From Photorhabdus heterorhabditis (lineage in GTDB: Bacteria; Pseudomonadota; Gammaproteobacteria; Enterobacterales; Enterobacteriaceae), in assembly GCF_018448905.1 (NCBI RefSeq), contig NZ_RCWA01000008.1, positions 62,001 to 126,000 on the forward strand: a stretch of 64,000 nt of DNA, read 5' to 3'. A model generated the notes under the pieces. The model made no database searches. It was not told the origin of the DNA and worked only from the letters and a program-made list of their open reading frames with translations. Within the stretch, counting starts at the first letter, position 1; each line of letters opens with the position of its first letter. This document shows, one piece after another, positions 20,855 through 30,790 of this stretch. Both the position numbers and the translations under genes were made by a program.

Positions 20855-23800
20855 GTGCGCCTGATTATCTTATTGCTTAGCCTGCTCATTATTGGTCCGG
20901 CTTTTGCTGCTATTCAGCTTGATGAAAACCAGCTCAAACAAGAACTGCAACAAATTGAATCCAGCAAAAATCCGCAGGATGCAGAAGTTGCTCAGGCGCT
21001 GCAAGGCGCTCTCAGTTGGATTGCCGATACTAAATCTGCTAATGACAGAATGCAAAAGTATCAGACTGCCATCGATGATTTCCCTAAAATAACTAAAGAA
21101 CTTCGTCAAAAATTACTCTCTGAAAGTGATACTCCCCGTCCAATTCCTGCTAACCAACCCATCGCAAACATTGAGCAACAGATTATTCAGGTCAGTAGCC
21201 GGTTAATAGAACAAGGGGGACAATTACAGCAAGAGCAGGATAAAGGACGGGAAATCAGCGACTCTCTGGTACTATTACCACAACAACAATCAGAAGCGCG
21301 ACGCCTGCTAACTGAAGCATCCTCTCGCCTGCAATCATTAGGAACACCATCCACTCCATTAGGAGAGGCTCAATTTGCCTTTGCTCAAGCCGAAGTTAAT
21401 GCCCACAAAGCGACAGTCAATGAACTCGAAATAGCTCAACTTTCTGCTAATAATCGGCAGGAAATTTCCCGTATGCGGGTTGAGCTATTCAAAAAGCGGT
21501 ATCATCGACTTGATCTTGAGCTTCAACAACTCCGCAGTCAACTCAATGCACAACGCCAGCAAAAAGCAGAATTAGCACTGGAACATACAGAGATGCTGGC
21601 AGAACAAAGTGATCAACTACCCAAATTTCTGCTTGATGAATTACAACTAAACCGAAATTTATCTCAGGAGCTCAATCAGCAAGCCCAACGAATGAACATC
21701 ATAGGCTCAAAACAACGCCAGGCAGCCAGTGATATTATTCAGGTTCGGCAGGCATTGAGTACCATTCGAGAACAAGCACAATGGCTTGGTGGCTCCACAA
21801 CGCTTGGAGAAGCACTCCGAACCCAGCTTGCCCGCTTGCCTGACATGTCTAAACCCCAACAACTTGATCGGAACATTATCAAATTCAGAGTCGATCGACT
21901 GAAATACGAAGATATGCTGGAGCGATTACAAAAAGAAGCAAAACCAGCGCTGGGAAATAACACTGCACTGACAATCGAACAAGAACGGATTTACGACTCC
22001 CTTATCCGCACCCGTAAAGAATTACTTAATTCATTATTGTCTGGTTATGACAGTGAAATTCTTGAACTGACCAAACTCAAAGTGGCGACCAACCAGTTAA
22101 ATGATGCACTGACAGAAGTAAAAGAAGCCACACACCGCTACCTATTCTGGGTCGCAGATGTTAATCCAGTTTCTCTCGATTACCCTATCAGTGTTGTGCA
22201 TGATCTCACCCGTTTATTATCTCTGGATACTTTCTCTCAGTTAAGCGGCGCCCTGATAGTCATGCTGACCACTCAAGATACATTGTTATATCTGCTTGGA
22301 ACACTATTTCTTGTCATATTCAGTGTCAGTTCTCTCCGCCATTACCACGCATTTCTTGAACGCTCGAGTAATCGCATTGGCAAAGTAACATATGATCACT
22401 TTTCCCTCACTTTACGCACTGTGTTCTGGTCGATTATTGTTGCTCTACCTTTGCCAATGCTCTGGTCCGCGGTTGGCTACGGGTTACAAAGCGCCTGGCA
22501 ATACCCTATGGCAACCGCCATTGGTTATGGTGTCAGCGCGACAACTCCCGTCTTATGGATCTTTATATTAAGTGCCACTTTTGCACATCCAAACGGATTA
22601 TTCATTGCTCATTTCCGCTGGCCAGAAGAGCGGGTCAAACGGGCACTACGATTCTACCAACTCTCTATCTTTGCTATTGTGCCATTAGTGATGGCATTGA
22701 TAACTTTCGAACATTACAGTGATCGAGAATTCTCCTCCACACTTGGCAGGCTCTGCTTCCTGGTATTGTGTGTATCATTAAGCCTGATTACCAATAGCCT
22801 GAAACGAGCAAAAGTCCCACTTTATCTGGATAAAAACGGTTCTGGTGAAAACGTTATCAATACAGCTCTCTGGTGGATTTTACTCTCTGCTCCGATAATC
22901 GCGGCTCTAGCTTCCATCCTAGGATATTTCAATACATCACAAGCATTGCTGGGGCGTTTGGAGACCTCTGTTGCTATCTGGTTCTTCTTACTGGTTATCT
23001 ACTATATTATCCGTCGCTGGATGTTAATTCAGCGACGCAAGATCGCCTTCGAACGGGCAAAACAGCGACGGGCAGAAATTCTGGCTCAACGTGCCAAAGG
23101 AGAAGATGATTCAACGGGGTCAAGCAGCATCGAAGGCGCCATTGAAGTTGACGAACCGATTATTGATTTGGATGCAATTAGTGCTCAATCATTGGGACTG
23201 ATACGTTCAATTCTAACCATGTTTGCACTGGTTTCATTGATTTGGCTCTGGTCAGAACTCCATTCAGCTTTCTCATTCCTGGAAAACATCCGTTTGTGGG
23301 ATGTCACCACCACAATGAACAATATAGAAACTATCCAGCCCATCACCATGGGTTCTGTATTGATTGCCATACTGGTCATTATTATCACAGCTCAATTGGT
23401 ACGTAACCTGCCCGCACTACTTGAACTGGCCTTATTGCAGCATTTGGAACTGACTCCAGGTACTGGCTTTGCCATTACCACACTGACTAAATACACCATT
23501 ACCTTAATCGGGAGCTTAGTAGGTTTCTCGCTGATTGGTATTGAATGGTCAAAACTGCAATGGCTTGTTGCTGCGCTAGGGGTTGGGCTTGGTTTTGGTT
23601 TACAAGAAATCTTCGCCAATATCATCTCTGGTCTGATGATCCTATTTGAAAAACCCATCCGTATTGGTGATACCGTCACCATCCGTAACCTGACCGGAAG
23701 CATCACAAAGATCAACACCCGGGCAACAACACTCTCAGATTGGGATAGAAAAGAGATTATTGTTCCCAACAAAGCATTTATCACTGAGCAGTTTATTAAC

Positions 23801-24187
23801 TGGTCATTGTCTGACACGATCACCCGTGTCGTACTGACAATCCCTGCACCGACAGAAAATAACAGCGAAGAAGTCACCCAAATCCTGTTAACTGCGGCTA
23901 AGCGCTGCTCTCTGATCCTTGATAACCCTGCACCTGAGGTGTATCTGGTCGACCTACAGCATGGCATTCAGATATTTGAACTCCGAATTTATGCTGCTGA
24001 AATGGGGCACCGAATGCCTGTCCGCCATGAAGTCCACCAGCTTATTCTGCAAGAGTTTCATCAACATGGTATTACTCTGCCATTCCCGCCATTTCAGGCT
24101 AGCATTGATATAATTGGTCAAAATATCCGCAGCGCTACAACCAATATGTCAGGCCGAAATCCACCACGTCAACCGGGTAGTTTGTAA
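20855..24187 (+). CDS. mscM: MscM (YjeP), mini-conductance mechanosensitive channel
   Basis: 1110-residue inner-membrane channel of the MscK/MscM class that opens on hypo-osmotic shock. An 18-residue signal peptide ends in PAFA. A long periplasmic coiled-coil domain rich in Gln, Glu and Leu spans about 20-460, followed by about eleven membrane segments (about 465-930). The MscS-like pore and beta domain follows, with GVGLGFGLQEIFANIISG near residue 910. The start is GTG 20855 after AAGGAG. Length and order after psd match E. coli (1107). Confidence 0.96.
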   Translation: MRLIILLLSLLIIGPAFAAIQLDENQLKQELQQIESSKNPQDAEVAQALQGALSWIADTKSANDRMQKYQTAIDDFPKITKELRQKLLSESDTPRPIPANQPIANIEQQIIQVSSRLIEQGGQLQQEQDKGREISDSLVLLPQQQSEARRLLTEASSRLQSLGTPSTPLGEAQFAFAQAEVNAHKATVNELEIAQLSANNRQEISRMRVELFKKRYHRLDLELQQLRSQLNAQRQQKAELALEHTEMLAEQSDQLPKFLLDELQLNRNLSQELNQQAQRMNIIGSKQRQAASDIIQVRQALSTIREQAQWLGGSTTLGEALRTQLARLPDMSKPQQLDRNIIKFRVDRLKYEDMLERLQKEAKPALGNNTALTIEQERIYDSLIRTRKELLNSLLSGYDSEILELTKLKVATNQLNDALTEVKEATHRYLFWVADVNPVSLDYPISVVHDLTRLLSLDTFSQLSGALIVMLTTQDTLLYLLGTLFLVIFSVSSLRHYHAFLERSSNRIGKVTYDHFSLTLRTVFWSIIVALPLPMLWSAVGYGLQSAWQYPMATAIGYGVSATTPVLWIFILSATFAHPNGLFIAHFRWPEERVKRALRFYQLSIFAIVPLVMALITFEHYSDREFSSTLGRLCFLVLCVSLSLITNSLKRAKVPLYLDKNGSGENVINTALWWILLSAPIIAALASILGYFNTSQALLGRLETSVAIWFFLLVIYYIIRRWMLIQRRKIAFERAKQRRAEILAQRAKGEDDSTGSSSIEGAIEVDEPIIDLDAISAQSLGLIRSILTMFALVSLIWLWSELHSAFSFLENIRLWDVTTTMNNIETIQPITMGSVLIAILVIIITAQLVRNLPALLELALLQHLELTPGTGFAITTLTKYTITLIGSLVGFSLIGIEWSKLQWLVAALGVGLGFGLQEIFANIISGLMILFEKPIRIGDTVTIRNLTGSITKINTRATTLSDWDRKEIIVPNKAFITEQFINWSLSDTITRVVLTIPAPTENNSEEVTQILLTAAKRCSLILDNPAPEVYLVDLQHGIQIFELRIYAAEMGHRMPVRHEVHQLILQEFHQHGITLPFPPFQASIDIIGQNIRSATTNMSGRNPPRQPGSL

Positions 24188-24230
24188 AAAAATGATGAAG
24201 CACTGAACACCCGTACTTGAATCAACCCGC

Positions 24231-24282
24231 TCTATTTCAGGCAGAATATTACCTTTTACCGCCATCCTATGCCTGAAATAGA
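24231..24282. repeat. Inverted copy of the PAAR gene 3' end
   Basis: TCTATTTCAGGC at 24231-24242 is the exact reverse complement of 24271-24282. The second arm is the last codons (S-L-F-Q-A) of the minus-strand PAAR gene. The transcript could form a 12-bp hairpin with a 28-nt loop; alternatively, this is a scrap of a second PAAR end in inverted orientation. Confidence 0.6.
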
Positions 24283-24530
24283 CTTTGCGAAGCAATCAGT
24301 GTCGCCCCACAAGAGGTTTTCATTCCCTCCAGAGCATAGGTTTGCCCATTAGAGCCGACTATGCCAGGCGTTCCTTCCACAATGGTTTGATTGCCACCAC
24401 ATTTTGGACAGGATACCGCATCCCCAACCCGAGCCGCTTTCTTCCCTGACACATCCAAATCGCCATCACCTGTCAGCACCTTGCCACCATGCGAAGTCGA
24501 ATCTCCAACCAAAATAATGGAACGTAACAT
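24267..24530 (-). CDS. PAAR-domain T6SS spike-tip protein
   Basis: 87-residue stand-alone PAAR protein that should cap the VgrG spike and help carry effectors. The N-terminus reads IILVGDSTSHGGKV, followed by CPKC (about residues 41-44) and a late Cys in KTSCGA, the pattern of metal-binding PAAR tips. It is the only T6SS gene here on the minus strand, divergent from tssF. It is a diverged relative of the three PAAR copies further right. It probably marks the left edge of the T6SS block just after mscM. Confidence 0.9.
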   Translation of the reverse strand: MLRSIILVGDSTSHGGKVLTGDGDLDVSGKKAARVGDAVSCPKCGGNQTIVEGTPGIVGSNGQTYALEGMKTSCGATLIASQSLFQA

Positions 24531-24807
24531 ATTTCACCCTCTTAACTATTAATTGAATATTAATTTCAGCTTCCGACATCTGGCTATCAAGACGTCATCA
24601 CTTCTTAATTAAGATTAAGGCAAACCTCCCCCAATCAAATTCATCAAAATAAACTACACAATCAAGTTACCGGAACACCTATAAAATTTACATCACCAAC
24701 TGTTTTAAACCACAATTTTCATACATTAAAACAATCAACCTTGATATTCATCAGATTGAAATATAAATTTACATTAATTGTTGATCACAAAAGAGACAAG
24801 CATAAGT

Positions 24808-26541
24808 ATGAAAAATTTTGAAGACTTCTATCGGGAAGCACTTTCACAAATAAAGCATGATATGCAGAACGCGGCACAAGAGCATCCACACCTTGCCCCA
24901 TTTACCGCCGAATCGGGTGATCCTGATATTCTCCGATTACTGGAAGGGTTCGCGCTGATGACTGCCGGAATTCAGCAGAAAATTCATGATGGTTTCCCTG
25001 AAGTGATTAATCCTCTTTTACGAAAGGTCTGGCCGATACCGCTACATCCTATTCCTTCAACCAGTGTTATTCAGTTAGATATTCAACCTGGCAGCATAAC
25101 TGAAGCCACACATATTGCCAAAGGCAGTGAAATTTCCGCCATACAGCATAACCAGACCATGACGTTCAGAACCACCCAGGATGTCAGCATTGAGCCGGTC
25201 ACTCTGCTTCATAAAACTCTGGCGCACAACGAAAACAAAAGCCTTATATCACTGACCTTTCAATATCATGGGCAAACCCGCAACTGGAAGACAGGAAAAA
25301 TCATGCTTTTTCTGGGAGCAGATCAAAAACTGGCGTCTTTGCTGACGAAATACACCGATCAATCGCTAAATAACACGTATCTAAAAACATCCCTTGAAGA
25401 GAAAAACATGTGTCTGGCTATCGAGATCGCTCCACGTCTGAAGGAAAATCTTGTATTGCCGAGACCACATGACTATTTCTGGCCGTTACAGGCACTATAC
25501 GAATACCTTTATCTCCCACATGTTAATGACTTTATGTCATTTGACTTATCAGAGGAAATCTCTCAGCTCCGTTTGGGGGATGACAAGCAATTTACCCTCA
25601 TTTTAGAATTCGACAGCAACATTCCTATAGAGGATATTACCCCCGCATTTATTCCCCACTGCGTACCTGTTATCAATCTGGTGTCGGCAAGAACAAAACC
25701 GATAGTATTTGAAAAGGGCAAATCGCGTTACGTATTGCCGGCAGATGAAATCTTTAGTCTTGACAGTGTTAAACTCAAATACGAACCTGAGGCAATATCG
25801 GGCGGAACTGACCACCGGGTTCCCCTTATCGACAGTGCGCAACTGGCAACTCACCATTTCGCCGAGCCGAGTGACAGAATATTACTTTTTAACCCTATAC
25901 GGGAAGCAGTGCCATTTGGTGGCAGTCAAATTAATCTCACCTTTTACGATCATCAGGCAAAACCCGTAACGGAACACGATTACCGCGACTTTTACTGCCA
26001 ATATCAGCGATTTCATCAGCAAGCACGGACACTGGGCATCGGGCAAATCTGCATACCCAGTGAACAGATACCCAGCCATATTCAGGTCAGGAATATCGTG
26101 GCCGCTTCAAAAGATTTTCCTGCCATCGTAGACAGTCATCAACATTGGCCGATACTCTCCTTGCTGTCTCTCGGGCCATTTTTTTTCAGTCATATTGACA
26201 TGGTCAAATCGCTGGTCAAACAACTTGATACCTTTGCCCATCTGGACGCCCCACGTAGTCGGCATATTCAGCGTATGGCCGACGGCCTCAGTCGTATCCG
26301 CACCGTTCCATACGACTATCTGGTCAAAGGTATCCCCGTGCGAGGCCAGGAAATCACGCTGCATATGACCCCCGAACATTATGAACATGAAGGAGAAATG
26401 TATGCTTTTGCCAAAACATTACACACCGCTTTCTCCCTCTGCCTGGTTGAAACCAGCTTTCACAAATTAACCGTCATCAATAACGACACCAATGAAAACT
26501 GGGAATTTTACAACATGCCTGGGCATCAGAAGCTCATGTAA
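24808..26541 (+). CDS. tssF: TssF, T6SS baseplate wedge protein (orphan)
   Basis: 577-residue TssF/VasA protein, a structural part of the T6SS baseplate wedge. The N-terminus reads FEDFYREALSQIKHDM, with the family block PHLAPFTAE-x-GDPDILRLLEGFALMTA shortly after, and the length is near full size. I start at ATG 24808; a TTG 30 bp upstream is in frame but lacks a clear ribosome site. No other core T6SS gene (tssA-E, G, J-M, clpV, hcp) is in the window, so this is either a duplicated orphan component carried with the vgrG cluster or a remnant of a dismantled locus. vgrG follows after 14 bp. Confidence 0.9.
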   Translation: MKNFEDFYREALSQIKHDMQNAAQEHPHLAPFTAESGDPDILRLLEGFALMTAGIQQKIHDGFPEVINPLLRKVWPIPLHPIPSTSVIQLDIQPGSITEATHIAKGSEISAIQHNQTMTFRTTQDVSIEPVTLLHKTLAHNENKSLISLTFQYHGQTRNWKTGKIMLFLGADQKLASLLTKYTDQSLNNTYLKTSLEEKNMCLAIEIAPRLKENLVLPRPHDYFWPLQALYEYLYLPHVNDFMSFDLSEEISQLRLGDDKQFTLILEFDSNIPIEDITPAFIPHCVPVINLVSARTKPIVFEKGKSRYVLPADEIFSLDSVKLKYEPEAISGGTDHRVPLIDSAQLATHHFAEPSDRILLFNPIREAVPFGGSQINLTFYDHQAKPVTEHDYRDFYCQYQRFHQQARTLGIGQICIPSEQIPSHIQVRNIVAASKDFPAIVDSHQHWPILSLLSLGPFFFSHIDMVKSLVKQLDTFAHLDAPRSRHIQRMADGLSRIRTVPYDYLVKGIPVRGQEITLHMTPEHYEHEGEMYAFAKTLHTAFSLCLVETSFHKLTVINNDTNENWEFYNMPGHQKLM

Positions 26542-26555
26542 CTTAAGGAAACATC

Positions 26556-28532
26556 ATGAAAACCGGACTCTGCTTTTCCTGCACTATCGGCAACCTGGCA
26601 CCTAAAACGTTTGCGGTCGTTGATTTTACGTTAGATGAGGCGCTTTCATCGTTATTTACCTTATCCCTGACATTGGCGGCCCCGCGTTCAGATATTGATA
26701 CGGATACACTTCTGCTCCAAACCGCACGGTTCACCGTCACTCGTAACGACATTCTACAACGTGAAGTGAAAGGGGTAATTGAAAGTGCAGTTGTTGGGAC
26801 CACCAACCGGCATCAAACCCAGTATCATCTGACCATCAGACCAGAAATGTGGCTTCTGACCCTCGACCAAGACAGCCGTATCTATCACCAGACCAGCATT
26901 CCCGACATCTTGCAGCAAATCCTGCAACAAAAAAAACTCCGGGCTAATATGCATTTAAATCACGTACATTCAGTGCGGGAATACGTCACCATGAAAAGGG
27001 AATCCTCCTATGATTTCTTTACCCGCCTCGCGGCTGAAGAGGGGATTTTCTTCTGGTTCGCCGATGACGGGCTCTATGTGAGTGATAGCCACTTAAATAT
27101 GAGAGCGCCTGATACGTTGATGTATAACCCGGATGTCACCAGTGCAATAGAAGAAAATGTTATCTACAAATGGTTACTTGGCTCCCACATGCGCCCCGAA
27201 TCTATCGCCCAGAAAGACCGGAATTATCACAACCCCAATTATGCTTTACAGCATAACGCAACGGATTTTGCGGCAGAGAGCAACACACCCTTTCGTATTT
27301 TCGAAAGTTACGGGCGTTTTCTGAAAGATAAAGAGGGCATGCCCTTTACTCAATACAGGCTGGAAGCTTTGCGGGCTGACAGCAAATCAGGGCAAGCGGC
27401 CAGTAATTGTATTCGATTAATGCCGGGCAGAATCTTCACATTAACTCACCACCCTATTGACACCATGAATGACCGCTGGCAAGTCATCTCCTCTCAACAT
27501 AGCGGGCATGTCCCTGCTGTTTTAGGTGATGGCGGAACCGGCACTACGCTACATTCACAGACCCAATTTATTCCAGGCCGTAACGACTGGCGTCCCCTCT
27601 ACCGTTATAAGCCCCTGGCTGATGGAGATGAAGTTGCCACCGTTGTCGGCCCCGACACAGAAGAAATCTATGTCAATAAAGATGGCGCGGTTCGTGTTCA
27701 CTTCCACTGGAACCGGTATGATGCCCCCAACGATCAAGCGTCTTGCTGGGTTCGGGTGGCACAAGGTTGGAATGGTAACGGATTTGGCTTTCTGGCGACA
27801 CCGCGAGTCGGTCAGGAAGTGATTATTTCCTACCTCAACGGGGATATTGACCGTCCGATTATTACCGGATGCACGTACAACGGCCTTAACCGCCCACCGC
27901 TGAATTTACCGGCGGAAAAAACCCGTACTACGTTTAGAACCAAAACACATAAAGGTCATGGTTTTAACGAATTGCGTTTTGAGGACGAGAAAGGAAGCGA
28001 AGAAGTGTTTATTCATGCTCAGCAGGATATGAATACGCAGGTTCTGAATGATGAAACCCGTAATATCGGGAATAACCAGACACATCATATCAAACATGAT
28101 GCCCATTTACGCATTGATAATGAGTACCGCGTACAGGCGGGCAATGATATTTCCCTATCTACGGGGCAAAAACTCCATATTAAGGCAGATGACGCCCTGT
28201 TAACTCAAAGCGGCAATGAAATTCACCTGAGTTCCGGCGCTAAAGTCGTGATTGATGCCAGCAGTGAACTGACCCTACAGGCCGCTGGGCACTTCCTTAA
28301 AATCGATGCGGGCGGTATTACCAGCAGTGCGGGCATTAACTTTGGCAGTGGATCACCCGGCAGCGGCTCAGGTTGGGGTGGCAAACTGCCGGATAGGCTA
28401 GATAAGCTGAAACAAGCGAGTGTCGTACAGGCAGAAAAAGCCTTGACGGCACCGTTGAAAGAAATTTGTCTGACCTGTCTGATAAAAGCAGAGCTGAATG
28501 GCACGGCAATGGTTATCAGGGGGCAATCATGA
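26556..28532 (+). CDS. vgrG: VgrG (TssI) T6SS spike protein
   Basis: 658-residue trimeric spike. The gp44/gp27-like N-terminal half includes the ESSYDFFTRLAAEEGIFFWF segment (near 150-170). The gp5-like OB domain has the signature GAVRVHFHWNRYDAP and then PRVGQEVIISYLNGDIDRPI (about 375-440). A repetitive beta-needle region then runs to about residue 600 and a Gly/Ser-rich linker leads to a short helical tail. No toxin domain is fused, so cargo is carried by separate effectors. Its stop overlaps the DUF4123 start (ATGA), tying spike and chaperone synthesis together. Confidence 0.96.
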   Translation: MKTGLCFSCTIGNLAPKTFAVVDFTLDEALSSLFTLSLTLAAPRSDIDTDTLLLQTARFTVTRNDILQREVKGVIESAVVGTTNRHQTQYHLTIRPEMWLLTLDQDSRIYHQTSIPDILQQILQQKKLRANMHLNHVHSVREYVTMKRESSYDFFTRLAAEEGIFFWFADDGLYVSDSHLNMRAPDTLMYNPDVTSAIEENVIYKWLLGSHMRPESIAQKDRNYHNPNYALQHNATDFAAESNTPFRIFESYGRFLKDKEGMPFTQYRLEALRADSKSGQAASNCIRLMPGRIFTLTHHPIDTMNDRWQVISSQHSGHVPAVLGDGGTGTTLHSQTQFIPGRNDWRPLYRYKPLADGDEVATVVGPDTEEIYVNKDGAVRVHFHWNRYDAPNDQASCWVRVAQGWNGNGFGFLATPRVGQEVIISYLNGDIDRPIITGCTYNGLNRPPLNLPAEKTRTTFRTKTHKGHGFNELRFEDEKGSEEVFIHAQQDMNTQVLNDETRNIGNNQTHHIKHDAHLRIDNEYRVQAGNDISLSTGQKLHIKADDALLTQSGNEIHLSSGAKVVIDASSELTLQAAGHFLKIDAGGITSSAGINFGSGSPGSGSGWGGKLPDRLDKLKQASVVQAEKALTAPLKEICLTCLIKAELNGTAMVIRGQS

Positions 28533-29020
28533 CACCGGAATTACAGAAAAAATGGAGTGAATACAGAGAAATACATCCCGAAATGAAATGGTATGCCTTA
28601 GTCAGTGGCCTACAATATGAACGTCATTTTGCTGAGGAGATTAAGTATATCGCCGACACGAATAATCCCCTGTTCCGGCAATACCCGGATGCCAAAATTG
28701 CATTCGCGGGACCATGGTTGTTTGATATGGCTTATGCGAAATCATGGGAAGAAAAGTTATCTACGCTGGAAAAGGTTGCACCTTCGGTGTCCTGGCTACA
28801 CACCACGCTGTCTTTGGACAAACTGACTCGTCACCTTGAAAACTACCTGAATGTTGAGCTGGAAATGGGAGAAACAGCATTGCTGCGTTTTTACGATCCC
28901 CGCATTTTGCATCAAATTCGGGATATTTTCAGCCCAGAGCAATTGGCGGCATTCACTGACGGTATTCATGAGTGGGTGTATTCATTTGATAATAATGATT
29001 ATTTTGTAAAAGGAGCCTGA
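28529..29020 (+). CDS. DUF4123 T6SS effector chaperone (TecT/Tap-1-like)
   Basis: 163-residue DUF4123 protein. These adaptors load a specific effector onto VgrG/PAAR and are not themselves secreted. The conserved core LLRFYDPRIL is present near residue 110, with the GPWLF motif earlier. I start at ATG 28529, overlapping the vgrG stop; the open frame upstream lies inside vgrG. Gene order (VgrG, DUF4123, small protein, Tox-REase-5, Imm52, PAAR) matches the TecT/co-TecT/TseT/TsiT system of P. aeruginosa. It is the only DUF4123 gene in the window and so may serve all three nuclease effectors. Confidence 0.9.
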   Translation: MTPELQKKWSEYREIHPEMKWYALVSGLQYERHFAEEIKYIADTNNPLFRQYPDAKIAFAGPWLFDMAYAKSWEEKLSTLEKVAPSVSWLHTTLSLDKLTRHLENYLNVELEMGETALLRFYDPRILHQIRDIFSPEQLAAFTDGIHEWVYSFDNNDYFVKGA

Positions 29021-29022
29021 CG

Positions 29023-29367
29023 ATGATAAAACTCAGCAAGGAGCAGGTCGCTAAATTTATTGATGCGGAAGATGAGGCTTATGTGACCCAGATCCGACAA
29101 CGTATTCTGGCTGAGCATAGTGAATCAGTCGAAAATGAAAGTGAACACAGCCTGCACAAGCGGTTAAAGAAAACTTATCTGGATTTGATTGTGATGAGGT
29201 TTAAAGATGAAGCTTTGATCCGCTCTTATTTATACTTCGTTGCATTTAACCGTGATTTTCACGGCTCATCAGAAATCCAGAACATGTTAAACGCGGGAGA
29301 TAGCCCGGAACAACAATACCGTGATTATTTGCAGGTCATGGAGAATTTATTGAACAGGAGAAATTGA
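29023..29367 (+). CDS. Small T6SS protein at the co-chaperone (co-TecT) position
   Basis: 114 residues, helical and charged, no signal peptide. I do not recognise a named domain. It lies 2 bp after the DUF4123 gene and 1 bp before the first Tox-REase-5 effector, exactly where PA3906 (co-TecT) sits in P. aeruginosa, which binds TecT and is needed to deliver TseT. Its last ~20 codons recur as relics in front of effector copies 2 and 3, showing that the duplications began inside this gene. The function is inferred from position only. Confidence 0.7.
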   Translation: MIKLSKEQVAKFIDAEDEAYVTQIRQRILAEHSESVENESEHSLHKRLKKTYLDLIVMRFKDEALIRSYLYFVAFNRDFHGSSEIQNMLNAGDSPEQQYRDYLQVMENLLNRRN

Positions 29368-29368
29368 T

Positions 29369-30001
29369 ATGCCATTACCACTTCTTGCGCCAGCGGCTCC
29401 TGCTCTTTTAGCTGCCGCTGAATGGACTCTTGCTACCTGTGCAGCAGGATTAGTCGCCATTGGTGTGATGGAAAGCACCAAAGATAAAGAAGGTGAACAA
29501 GACAAGGCAAAAGCGGGTACACAAACAATTACGTCATCCCGTACCGAATGTGAAAAATGTCCGGCAATTGGGAAAGTGATGATGGTTTGGGAAAAGACCA
29601 CATCGTATTCAGAAATAACCATTGCTTATCAAACAAAAATTGCCGGGACGATATACAACCCTGAATTAAACCTAATTGAAACCTGGTTATGCATGGATAC
29701 AAGTTTTGATGGTTGGAAACCTGCAAAGTGCTTATTTCTTGAGGCTAAGGCGAATTACGATCAATTTTTTAAAAATGGGGAACCTAATGGTTTTTATCGT
29801 AAGGTAAAGTTAGGTAAGAAAAAACTGTCTGGACATGATAGCATGTTGAAGCAAGCCAGAAAACAAAACGAAGTATGTATCGCATTAAATAACATTCCAA
29901 AATCTCACTGGCATTTTCTACAACCTGTATCTTATTCATATTTTACAGAGGCTTTTGCTCCATATCTCAATATTAAAACTTTTAATACTATGATGTCTTA
30001 A
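29369..30001 (+). CDS. T6SS nuclease effector 1, Tox-REase-5 domain
   Basis: 210-residue predicted DNase effector of the TseT type. Residues 1-35 are hydrophobic and Ala/Leu-rich, possibly for PAAR or chaperone binding. A CxxC (61-64) follows. The Tox-REase-5 core carries a PD-(D/E)xK site: Asp114 in FDGWKP, then Glu125-x-Lys127 in LEAKANYDQFF. Residues after ~136 (GHDSMLKQ, SHWHFLQPVSY) differ from copy 2 but resemble copy 3. It is followed 31 bp later by its presumed immunity gene. Family assignment rests on these motifs and the gene order. Confidence 0.88.
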   Translation: MPLPLLAPAAPALLAAAEWTLATCAAGLVAIGVMESTKDKEGEQDKAKAGTQTITSSRTECEKCPAIGKVMMVWEKTTSYSEITIAYQTKIAGTIYNPELNLIETWLCMDTSFDGWKPAKCLFLEAKANYDQFFKNGEPNGFYRKVKLGKKKLSGHDSMLKQARKQNEVCIALNNIPKSHWHFLQPVSYSYFTEAFAPYLNIKTFNTMMS

Positions 30002-30032
30002 TAACCAGAATAACTTATAGGAGAATTGAAAT

Positions 30033-30788
30033 ATGTTCATTATACACCCAAGAATAAAATTATTTTATGATCTTAGAGAAGCCATCACACCGGAATTAGC
30101 ATTAGCCGATACGTATCAGTTAATGAATCATATCAATAACCTCAGTAACAATTCAAGTGGTTGGCATTTACCTGGATATAGTGAAGAAGAAATGAGAGAA
30201 AATAACGTATTTAATGAAAATGGCATTACTGAGTATGCTTTAAAAGAATTCAGGGGGATTTATGAGGATGACGGAAGATCTATTATAGTGTCACTATTTG
30301 ATAACCCTATAATTGATAATTATGAAAGTGTAAAATTAGAAAATAATATTACATATATTGGTCAGGATGATATTCATTCCAATCCTAATAGATTGGGGAA
30401 AACTAATATATCTATTGACCTTGCACTTGAAAAAGAAAAATTCAACCTTAAAAACTTTATCGGCTTTATTAAACATTTGGTTTCTCATAGATATTCTCCA
30501 TTTATTATGACAGATACTAGAGGTTATAGATTAAATCAAAAACAAATTTTCCCAGACCGCCTAAGTGCTGGCTGGATGCTCTATTTACCAATAGAAATAG
30601 ATCCAACTTTAGTTCCAATGGCGGAAGAAATAATACCTGTTTCTGATAAAAATGACAAAAAAGGCTCATTGATTATCACGACAAAAGATATTTTTGATAT
30701 TGAAAACCAGGAGCATATCAATAAAGCCAATGATATTGAAATCTGCTTGCGGGATCTACAAATACTACCATTGATGACAGAGTTATAA
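30033..30788 (+). CDS. Imm52-like immunity protein 1
   Basis: 251-residue cytoplasmic protein. The signature PDRLSAGWMLYLP (about residues 172-186) and an N-terminal WHLPG fit the Imm52 family, which I recall as the usual partner of Tox-REase-5 toxins (TsiT type). It should bind and block effector 1. The last ~75 residues (from IEIDP to MTEL) are nearly identical in all three immunity copies, while residues 1-170 vary. The ribosome site AGGAGA precedes the ATG. A PAAR gene starts 2 bp after its stop. Confidence 0.82.
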   Translation: MFIIHPRIKLFYDLREAITPELALADTYQLMNHINNLSNNSSGWHLPGYSEEEMRENNVFNENGITEYALKEFRGIYEDDGRSIIVSLFDNPIIDNYESVKLENNITYIGQDDIHSNPNRLGKTNISIDLALEKEKFNLKNFIGFIKHLVSHRYSPFIMTDTRGYRLNQKQIFPDRLSAGWMLYLPIEIDPTLVPMAEEIIPVSDKNDKKGSLIITTKDIFDIENQEHINKANDIEICLRDLQILPLMTEL

Positions 30789-30790
30789 AT

